The notes below the pieces were generated by a model, which did no database searches, had not been told where the DNA came from, and saw nothing but the letters and a program-made list of their open reading frames with translations. The translations under genes were made by a program, and so were the position numbers. A stretch of 15,769 nt of DNA, taken from contig JADNYJ010000690.1 of NCBI GenBank assembly GCA_015501075.1, positions 1 through 15,769 on the forward strand. The letters run 5' to 3'. Source of the stretch: Gymnopilus junonius (Eukaryota; Basidiomycota; Agaricomycetes; Agaricales; Galerinaceae). Below are positions 1 to 6,470 of the stretch, one piece after another. How positions within the stretch are numbered: the stretch's first letter is position 1; every line of letters starts with the position of its first letter.

Positions 1-643
1 TGAGAATTAACAAAGCATAGTGATAATCAGTGTTGTATGACATCACCTGGCACGTATCACCGAATAGTGAAATTTGCCCATGCAATTTCTGAGACATTCC
101 TGGAGGTTCAGGGGCATTGTATCGGAGTCTTGCGGTCTTCCAGATACAGATGGTACTTGGAGCCAGAAGATTATTCCGAAAGAACTTATTAGTTTGCGCC
201 CAAGCGACTAAATCCTGCGGATCAAGAAAGCCAAAGATCTACAAGCATAGGAGCATAGAACGGACATATGACAATCGCAATTGTGCCCAGTATCAAATTA
301 TTGCACTCACCTCAAAGAGGACGTCAAGCGGCAATGTAGGCAAACATTCAAGGCCTTCCCAGGCTTGAACCACCTCTTCCTCCGTCGGATACCTTTCCCC
401 GTTGTCGAGGCCGCTTCTTGTTGGGTGATTTATTACCTATAGAAATCGTTAAAAAGGATCGGAAACGACAATACAAAAGACGATAGTACCTGACTTGTGC
501 TTGCTCGTTCCGTTGGAACCTTCTGGTATGGAATGACGTCGACGGGCCACATCCCCTGGCATTGTATCTTCGTATGATTGACCTGTTACGAGGGAAAACA
601 ATTCACGCTCGAAAGCATTCAAAGTGGCTGGCTTTGGTGGCAT
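1..643 (-). CDS. F-box domain protein, 5' part only (runs off the left window edge)
   Basis: Family role: F-box proteins recruit substrates to SCF (Skp1-Cullin) ubiquitin ligases; large divergent sets occur in Agaricomycetes. Seen: an ATG at 643 opens exon 1 (643-490), followed by exon 2 (436-311) and exon 3 (238-47). Introns 489-437, 310-239 and one starting at 46 have donors GTACTA, GTGAGT and GTGATG. The F-box core spans the exon 2/3 junction: LPLDVLFE joins IFGFLDPQDLVAWAQTNKFF, then CIWKTARLRY and EPPGMS, the usual arrangement in fungal F-box proteins. Exon 1 is polar and exon 2 opens with a basic NKKRPRQRGK stretch. Odd: that basic stretch and the LPLDV frame are offset by one base within exon 2, so exon 2 has either a frameshift or a mis-drawn exon 1 junction. 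The C-terminal part, expected to carry the substrate-binding region, lies outside the window. Family call is firm; the exon 1 to exon 2 join is not. Confidence 0.8.
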
Positions 644-713
644 AACCTCCAGGTAGGACAGATAAGTTTACAAGCCCGACAGGGATACAAGTTCGGATTT
701 AGGACCGAGTTTC

Positions 714-725
714 TTATATATATAC
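714..725 (-). promoter_or_regulatory. TATA box of the F-box gene
   Basis: Reading the minus strand, TATATATATAAG lies about 70-80 nt upstream of the F-box ATG at 643. Spacing and orientation fit a core promoter and support the chosen start. The plus strand here is a short AT run, so chance cannot be excluded. Confidence 0.5.
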
Positions 726-795
726 TTGCTTCAAGTTCATGTGGGCGGTTGGACGGTAAGGAAGATGAATTGAAGGAAACAAGTGACACGGCAAC

Positions 796-1755
796 GCCGT
801 GAAGTTGACTCGCTCAATTATATATCTCGGTCAAATGTGGCGCTACAACCGTGTGAGATCCAAGCTGCTACAGAAGCTATTCATGGTCGGCGGCGAGTCG
901 AATTCGCCAATTAGATAAGACCTGAAGTAGTTTATTATCAAAATGGGATCAGCTACAGGCATGATTTATGCAGCAGTGAATATGACTCTGAGCCGACATG
1001 ATTTCCTGTGCACGTCTCATTTGCTTCTCCTTGAAATCTTCCAGTTGCTTTACCAAAGATGCTGTAATTGGGAAGGCTGGCGAGGATATGAAGGCTGACT
1101 ATTTATGCAACCTTGATTTAATGTTGGACGCCCGTGACTTTCTAATTCGCAAGCTATGACAACGTCGATAGCCTCCCTTGGCAGACGTGAGATGGGCTTG
1201 ACAGCGAAGTATGAGCGCGAAATCACAGGTTTCGATAAGTTAAACTTACTTAACGAATAAAAACCACGGTTTCTGGATTCCGGAATGTTGAGCGAACATG
1301 AAGCAAGGGCAAGTAATGCCAATCTGGGATGCTCGTCGGGGAATTTTAAGAAAAATTACTTGAGGACTGTATGAGCGCTAGCATGATCATGAAGTCAACT
1401 TAAGAGCGATGAGATGGAATAGGTGCATTCTACGACCATGGAGAGGAGCTTACACTGATGATGAGAGGATAGCTACCAAGTCATGACGGTGCAGCAAAGG
1501 TGGTACCGTGGCAGTGCGTTTATTTGTGGATCATAGTTTGCGGTTTCCTCCCAGTTCATAATCCTTCGATTTATACCTCCTTTCGCGATGTATACTATGG
1601 TTACAGTTGTTTGGTGGACGCCATTGAATTCAAAACTGGCAAAAAGAATACACTGCGTAAAGTTCTTGACTTGTGCTTGTAAACTAAGTATTACTCCAAG
1701 TTTACGATCCATTCTGCATTTCACAAATTATACACTATCATCGGAAATTCGGGCT
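796..1755. other. Intergenic stretch without a supportable gene
   Basis: Between the F-box promoter region and the 3' end of the dehydrogenase gene there are only short open frames, several lacking an ATG (for example at 1322 on the minus strand the frame opens with TTG). No domain motif, repeat or RNA structure was recognised. The part next to 1756 should contain the 3' UTR of the dehydrogenase gene. Confidence 0.5.
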
Positions 1756-2643
1756 TTAGAAGTAGTTCTTTTCTACATCAAGAAGCAGTGAAGGTTGCAC
1801 GAGATTCCATCCAAGCTCCTCCTGAGTATGTTTACTCGAAACAAGATTGTCAATGCCCAAAAGATGTCCAAGGAATCCGAAATGCTCGGGCGCTTCCTGA
1901 GGAGTCTTGCTGACCACCGGGATATTAAGACTCTTTCCAATAACTTCTGCGATATTGCGAACGGGGGTGAGGTCATCCGAAACACCATGGTACCTGGATC
2001 CTGCTTTACCCTTCTCCAGTATGAGCCTGTAAAGGCGCGCGATGTCGAGGCGGTGTGCGGAAGGCCAGTGGTTATCGCCGCTACCGATGTACGCTGATAC
2101 GCCCTTCTGGCGAGCAATACCGATGAGAGCTGGGACGAATGCATGGTCTCCCTTTCCATGAATGACTGGGGCAAGGCGGATCACCGTAGCTCGTACGCCC
2201 TTCGACGCAAACGCGAGCGTAACTCCCTCAGTTAAATTACGAGCAGAGAGGGGAGAGGTTAGATCTCCCAGGTCTTGTTCGACTGCTAGCTTCCCTTGGA
2301 CAAGTCCCAAAGTGCCAGTGGTGACGATGAAAGGACGATTCGTGCCCTCAAGCGCGGCGCCAATAGCTTCAACGGCAATGCGGTCCTTCTTCACAGAAGT
2401 GGCGAAATCGGAGAAGTCGTGAATGAAGGCGCAATGAATGACACCATCGGATTCGGTCGCACCGCGTTTCAGAACGTCGAGATCGTCAAGAGAGCCACGA
2501 AGAACGTCGACGCCGAGGGATTTGAGTTTTTCTTCGGCTGCGTCAGAGCGTGCAAGTCCAACGACTTGATGCCCAGCAGAAAGGAGTTCCGGGATGATGG
2601 CTGAGCCAATGAAGCCTGTAGCACCTGTAAGGAATACACGCAT
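1756..2643 (-). CDS. Atypical short-chain dehydrogenase/reductase (extended-SDR-like NAD(P)-binding protein)
   Basis: A 295-residue single-exon protein with a Rossmann fold. Seen: the N-terminal strand MRVFL is followed at once by the dinucleotide-binding motif TGATGFIG (residues 6-13). Further family landmarks are VIHCAFIHDF, VIRLAPVIHGKGDHAFVP, RLYRLILEKGKAG, SRYHGVSDD, and a C-terminal SSKHTQEELGW before a short tail ending in KNYF. Length matches this epimerase/dehydratase-like family (about 290-300 residues). The start is the ATG at 2643; the frame continues five codons upstream but only to a TTG, which is not credible in a eukaryote. Odd: the classical SDR YxxxK pair is not visible; the position after the TTGTLG strand reads SPLSARNLTEG. 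Family members of this kind are described as atypical SDRs of unknown substrate, so no reaction is assigned. Codon use and frame are intact. Confidence 0.92.
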   Translation of the reverse strand: MRVFLTGATGFIGSAIIPELLSAGHQVVGLARSDAAEEKLKSLGVDVLRGSLDDLDVLKRGATESDGVIHCAFIHDFSDFATSVKKDRIAVEAIGAALEGTNRPFIVTTGTLGLVQGKLAVEQDLGDLTSPLSARNLTEGVTLAFASKGVRATVIRLAPVIHGKGDHAFVPALIGIARQKGVSAYIGSGDNHWPSAHRLDIARLYRLILEKGKAGSRYHGVSDDLTPVRNIAEVIGKSLNIPVVSKTPQEAPEHFGFLGHLLGIDNLVSSKHTQEELGWNLVQPSLLLDVEKNYF

Positions 2644-2680
2644 GTTGCGGTTGTTCAATGTGAATAAAGAAGTGTCGATC

Positions 2681-2746
2681 CTGTAGATATTAACATGACT
2701 GGAGGTGAATACGGGAAAAGGTCTGATTATCAGTATGATGACGTAC
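2681..2746 (-). other. Probable 5'-leader intron of the dehydrogenase gene
   Basis: On the minus strand a GTACGT donor (2746) and CTACAG acceptor (ending 2681) delimit 66 nt. Splicing would remove an upstream ATG near 2697 that otherwise opens a short uORF before the true start at 2643. Supported by motif and typical size only. Confidence 0.4.
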
Positions 2747-2833
2747 CCTTTGAAATGACTATAATCAAGTCTGAGAAGGAAGCCGCAGGAGAGGGCGAAA
2801 GCTGTTAGATTCCAATTTCCAACCCAATGCAGT

Positions 2834-2845
2834 CCTTATATCCCC
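2834..2845 (-). promoter_or_regulatory. TATA box candidate for the dehydrogenase gene
   Basis: The minus strand reads GGGGATATAAGG here, about 190 nt upstream of the ATG. With the predicted leader intron removed, the 5' UTR would be roughly 100 nt, a reasonable length for a basidiomycete gene. Confidence 0.4.
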
Positions 2846-3340
2846 TAGAGTGATGACGCGGTCCTTCGGCATGGATGAGATCAATATACTGCTAGCCAGG
2901 TTTACACCAGTTTATAATCAATATTCGTAAATGGCCAAGTCGATATCCTTAATTAAACGCAAACGTTCAAACCTTTGTGCTGATCATCATGATTCTTATC
3001 CGCCTTCAAACCCGGTATCGCCACAATTGCTCTTACGTCATCGACGCACCCTTCCCAAAAGGTGAACGTCTCTTTGACGAGAGAATTGTAAGCAGTTAAT
3101 CTCATACTTTCATGAATAAAATTGTGAAAACTGTAGGAACCATTGACAAAAAATGTCACTTAAGATACTGCATCCAGATTCGGACCAGAAAGACTTTTCA
3201 CTTCCATGACGCGCGCCGAAGTCCTACGCGTACCAAGAGTTGCCGAAACAGCGACATTTTGAATGATCGATCAAGAGAGCCTAGCTGCGTACAGACACAC
3301 ATAATGGCGCGGGGCCATTTTATGCGCTTACAATTCATGA
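2846..3340. other. Intergenic region between the HD hydrolase 3' end and the dehydrogenase promoter
   Basis: No gene is supported. The plus-strand open frame starting at 3112 and the minus-strand frame at 2953-3159 show no family motif. The right part should hold the 3' UTR of the HD-domain gene, whose predicted stop is at 3341-3343. Confidence 0.45.
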
Positions 3341-4082
3341 TTAGCTTGGTGCTGCGGTCGGATGCAGGGCATCTGCAAGGATCATCAGTAATTGACAGAA
3401 GACGTGAGATTCTCATCAAGGAAGACTGCTTACTTTGCAAGATGCCTATCTCCCATTCCAGATTCGCTCGGGCTTTCTGTTCCCGCCTGTTGTAAAATAT
3501 ATTGGAGAAATACAAGCGATCGCGGCCAAGAAAAGACGTCAGGACGTGGAGTCTCCCGGTGTAGTAATCGGATGGTTTAAAATGGCTATACTCTGCTCGA
3601 ATTTCTTCAGAGTATCGCAAATACTGCGCATCATTACGCGAGAGTACCTCCAGATCGAAGTCAAGAAAGAGGCAGAGGTCGCAGTTTGACTCTTCAACGT
3701 CAGTCGGAAGAGTATGTGTGATTGTCCGCTCAATGTAGCTCGCAACTTTCGAAAATACGGGGTCCAGGAGTCCGATGTCCGTAGCAAAATCCCTCAAGTA
3801 CTGGATGCTGTCGATTTCGTTGTCCTTGCTCTTTGGATCGTATATCCAGTCGTGGAAGAATATGGCCAACTTTAACGTTGTCTCGTCTGCCACTGAAGAG
3901 TGAAATTGGTCCAAACACTGAAGCATGGCGTGTACGTGATTGAGTGTGTGATAATATCTCTGTGGCTCGCTGTAACGACCGATGAGCTGGTTGGTCCACT
4001 TTGTTACTGTGGCTTCATTGCTACACAGCGTCCGAGCCAGCTCAGCGAAACTTGTCTTAACCGACGCTTCGACGGATGCCAT
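3341..4082 (-). CDS. Predicted metal-dependent HD-superfamily phosphohydrolase (COG4339-like)
   Basis: Exon 1 is 4082-3434 and exon 2 is 3372-3341, giving 226 residues, close to the usual size of this small HD family. Seen: the metal-site motif RYYHTLNHV places His45 and His49; AIFFHDWIYDP gives the HD pair His77-Asp78, with KDNEID just after; LFLDFDLEVLS offers the late Asp (141 or 143). The end motif RANLEWEIGILQ is the usual C-terminus of the family. The unspliced frame runs 79 codons further as unrelated sequence. A 61-nt intron (3433-3373; donor GTAAGC, branch TTACTGAT, acceptor TTGCAG) instead yields a 10-residue tail beginning NALHP and then TAA. Family biochemistry: HD proteins hydrolyse phosphoesters with divalent metal; the substrate of this branch is not established. 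No signal peptide, probably cytosolic. The start ATG at 4082 lies about 30 nt downstream of a TATA-like site. Confidence 0.88.
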
Positions 4083-4110
4083 TGCCGAAACCGCACCCTG
4101 GGCCGTTCAG

Positions 4111-4118
4111 CTTTTAAA
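4111..4118 (-). promoter_or_regulatory. TATA-like element upstream of the HD hydrolase
   Basis: Minus strand TTTAAAAG sits about 30 nt upstream of the ATG at 4082, which would leave a very short 5' UTR. Weak on its own. Confidence 0.3.
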
Positions 4119-4277
4119 GGTATGCTGACACTTTGAAGACGATAGCAAGATGAAACCTGCTGGCGCTTCGCCGGTAATGCTGGGTCCCGCTCCGACATAT
4201 TACGTAATCATCTGCACATTGTCAGCGATTGCGCACACTGGATATCGGAAAGCCAAACTCGTCGCCGCACGCAGTCC

Positions 4278-4619
4278 TCAGCACGCAAACGCAGGCTTGA
4301 GTTTCCAGCCGAGTTCGCCTTGCGTGCTCTCACCTGCCAGTGGAGCAGATGGACAGTATGATATCCCTGGGACGATCTCCAAATCCTTCAAATGAGCCTT
4401 CAGGACGACTTCAAGTCCTAAGGGATAGTTGTTGGATCGACTGAAAGCTCTGGGGTCAGCAGCTATCCTCAATCCGTCTCCCAGCAAAACTGGCTGAAGT
4501 GAAAATCCAGATGTTCCAATTGTAAAGAAGCAACTGTTGTTGACGTTGCGTGTGGCGAAGAAACGAAAGTTGGGTGGAAGGTCAAGAGAAGATATGGGTA
4601 GGTGGCATCGATTCGTCAT
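4278..4619 (-). CDS. Hypothetical protein, unidentified (113 codons, or longer if spliced)
   Basis: An ATG at 4619 opens a 113-codon frame preceded by a pyrimidine-rich minus-strand leader. Its composition looks protein-like (for example FFTIGTSGFSLQPVLLGDGL, then LEVVLKAHLKDLEIVPGISY) but no family is recognised. The last 18 codons may be intron: a GTGAGA donor at 4333 and a GTGCAG acceptor ending at 4212, with branch GCTGAC, would join residue 95 in frame to a second exon ending at TAA 4116-4114, replacing GWKLKPAFAC by a basic tail. That end would abut the HD-gene promoter. Further exon-like segments with good splice sites lie upstream at about 4801-4980 on the same strand, so this may be the 3' part of a larger gene. 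No function is proposed. Confidence 0.3.
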   Translation of the reverse strand: MTNRCHLPISSLDLPPNFRFFATRNVNNSCFFTIGTSGFSLQPVLLGDGLRIAADPRAFSRSNNYPLGLEVVLKAHLKDLEIVPGISYCPSAPLAGESTQGELGWKLKPAFAC

Positions 4620-4800
4620 TCACAGCCAAGGGTGGGGATAGCGAAGGTGAGGTAGGTCGCAATATAAGAGTCGTAAAGGATGTGAGTAAGGAAGCGGAAC
4701 TTGACAATTTTGCGTCCGTCTTAAAGGGTAGACAAACACGAAACTTAGGAGTCATTGTGGGTCGGTCTTGATTGTTGAAGATATAAAAGATGGAACGTAC

Positions 4801-4980
4801 CTGGCTGAGGGAGCTGCGTAGGAACCGAATTACAAGACTTCTTATTGTGTTTTCAAGGCAATTTTTTGGATGCTTTAGAAGTGATCCTGCAATAGATAAA
4901 CAATGCGAACATGACTTTGTGCTTGTGGTATATCAGAAGACGACTTACATACCTTCCACAATATGAATAAAAACTGCGAC
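4801..4980 (-). other. Exon-like segments with a well-formed intron, unassigned
   Basis: On the minus strand a GTATGTAAG donor at 4952 and a TTGCAG acceptor ending at 4887 flank a 66-nt intron. The reading frame continues across it (VAVFIHIVEG, then SLLKHPKNCLENTIRSL) up to a GTACGT donor at 4800. Upstream, a TAAATTAG acceptor is possible near 4980. This is the pattern of a short spliced gene, but no start codon or family could be fixed. Confidence 0.25.
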
Positions 4981-5190
4981 TTTTTCTGTCTAATTTAGTT
5001 GACTGCGCCTCATCCTGGGAGCCTATATCGTAGCTGTAATGAGCGTCCTAACGTCTCATATCCTGTAGAATAAGGTAAACTATCCGAATGGGAAATAGTG
5101 AGAGATGAACACACTGAAATCCTCTATAGGGTTCGACTTGAGAGACGAAAACAGAGGCAGCACCCTCTTGATGTCGGAAACTCCCGAGGT

Positions 5191-5232
5191 GCCTTATTAG
5201 ATTTTTGCCTGATTAGAATCTGTCACGTTTTT
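5191..5232 (+). repeat. Subterminal block copy 1 (left end)
   Basis: Order of motifs: GCCTTATTAG, then GCCTGATTAG, then TGTCAC followed by a T run. It matches copy 2 in the same orientation and copy 3 in inverted orientation. Confidence 0.6.
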
Positions 5233-5379
5233 CGACAATGAGAGAGCTACTGAGAGTCAACCATGGGAAAAGACAGAAATCTGCTGGTGCGGAATGTTAC
5301 AGGTAGACATTACAAGGGCTTATAGCAGTAAATTCAGCTAATCTACGAGCGGGACGAACCTACAGACTTTGTGCAGGTC

Positions 5380-5427
5380 GCCTTATCAGGCCGACATAGA
5401 GCCTAATAAGGCATTTGTCACGGTTTT
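5380..5427 (+). repeat. Subterminal-type block copy 2 (internal)
   Basis: GCCTTATCAGGC, eight or nine bases, GCCTAATAAGGC, then TGTCAC and GGTTTT: the same order as copy 1, in the middle of the element. An inverted TGTCAC follows at 5436-5441. Confidence 0.6.
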
Positions 5428-5579
5428 GATGGCGTGTGACAAGCAAATTCTGAGGTAAAGGGAGGTCTACTATTCATTCAATTCGCCGTACTTCTTGCTC
5501 AAACAAGAATGGATTGACTGCTACGATATTATTTCGTACGTACATGTTAAAATTTTGAGAGCAGAGCTTCACGAAGAGG

Positions 5580-5637
5580 AAAAGTGTGACACCTTATCAG
5601 GCTAACATACACCTTAGTAAGGCTCGCCTTATAAGGC
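5580..5637 (-). repeat. Subterminal block copy 3 (right end, inverted)
   Basis: Read on the minus strand: the perfect palindrome GCCTTATAAGGC, then GCCTTACTAAGG, then GCCTGATAAGG, then TGTCAC and a T run. It mirrors copy 1 relative to the two termini, with one extra palindrome unit. Confidence 0.6.
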
Positions 5638-5655
5638 TTTTCGGAAGTTTCCGAC

Positions 5656-6470
5656 AGAATGGCTTCTAGTTTCTGTCAAGAGCCATGAAGCGCCTCTTGC
5701 TATAAAATTGGTTGACCACTCACAATTTCTTGAGCACTATGGGCTAAAATGGTCTGGAAGAAAATTTAGTTGGTGAAGAAGAAAAATGCTGTCCAGCCGG
5801 GCCCAGGGACTGGATTCGTGAGACTTTCCGAAGAGCCGCCACGAGGTGGCTGTGCTTTCTATTTTCCTACGAAATCCTCCCTCAATTACACCCCCTCATT
5901 CAAAGAAAGCAAGGTTTCAATTTCATTGATCTGAGACTTCCATTTTCTCGAAAGTAACTGATGCAAAGCCCATGACAGGAGGACGCGGGCTGAGTGCAAT
6001 CCAAGTCCCAACTTCCATCCGAGTCCACTCACGCTTTGCAGTACGTACGCACTTCAAGTTGTCGCTCCAGAACTGGGAGATCGTCAACCTGATCAGTCAA
6101 AATTATTTAACTCTTCAACCCATCTACATAACTTTACACAGGAATCATAGATGATTGGTGCCTTTTCAACGACGTGATTGAAGGGAGGATTGCCAAAGTT
6201 AAATTGGCAGTCTCCTTGATGCGTGCTGCCTCATCATTTCCGTGGCACGAGAATCACATCCTTCTACCGAATTACTAGCCAATGGTATCTCACAGATTAC
6301 ATTTGAATAGATGGGCAAAGGGTAAAGAACCCCGCTGACTGTACACTCTCCTGTCCTGTTGTGCAGGTGCAGCACAGGATACAATCCAACGCGCCTTGAA
6401 AGACTGCGGTGAGACCCAATTATTGAGCTGCTCATAAATTTTATATTCAAGCTGATCATCTTAGACTAAG
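5656..6470. other. Upstream region of the TPR-CHAT gene
   Basis: No gene is supported here. A 60-codon plus-strand frame from the ATG at 5972 has no recognisable motif. The last 40 bases before the predicted start at 6471 are AT-rich (for example TTTTATATT near 6440) and could contain core promoter elements, but no single TATA box stands out. Confidence 0.4.

Larger units (their letters stand above)
5173..5655. mobile_element. Non-autonomous DNA transposon (MITE-like) with terminal inverted repeats
   Basis: The left end GTCGGAAACTCCCGA (5173-5187) and the reverse complement of the right end (5641-5655) agree at 14 of 15 positions; the match extends one base outward (T at 5172, A at 5656). 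Similarity continues inward as matching subterminal blocks on both sides. The right terminus is itself nearly palindromic (TCGGAAGTTTCCGA). The 483-bp interior has no long open frame, so it is non-autonomous. Only a dinucleotide GA is shared outside the ends, so a target-site duplication is not convincing and no superfamily is assigned. A larger degraded element is possible, since the flanks at 5147-5171 and 5657-5690 have slight inverted similarity. Confidence 0.6.

Noticed and set aside
117..368. Plus-strand open frame of 83 codons
   Set aside because: It starts with TTG and is antisense to F-box exons 2 and 3, which explain the conserved sequence.
717..725. TA microsatellite
   Set aside because: Only about four units; better explained as part of the F-box TATA box.
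1795..2604. Plus-strand frames of about 100 codons opposite the dehydrogenase
   Set aside because: They are shadows of the dehydrogenase gene, whose frame carries clear family motifs.
5972..6154. 60-codon plus-strand frame
   Set aside because: No motif, no promoter signal, and length is within chance expectation.
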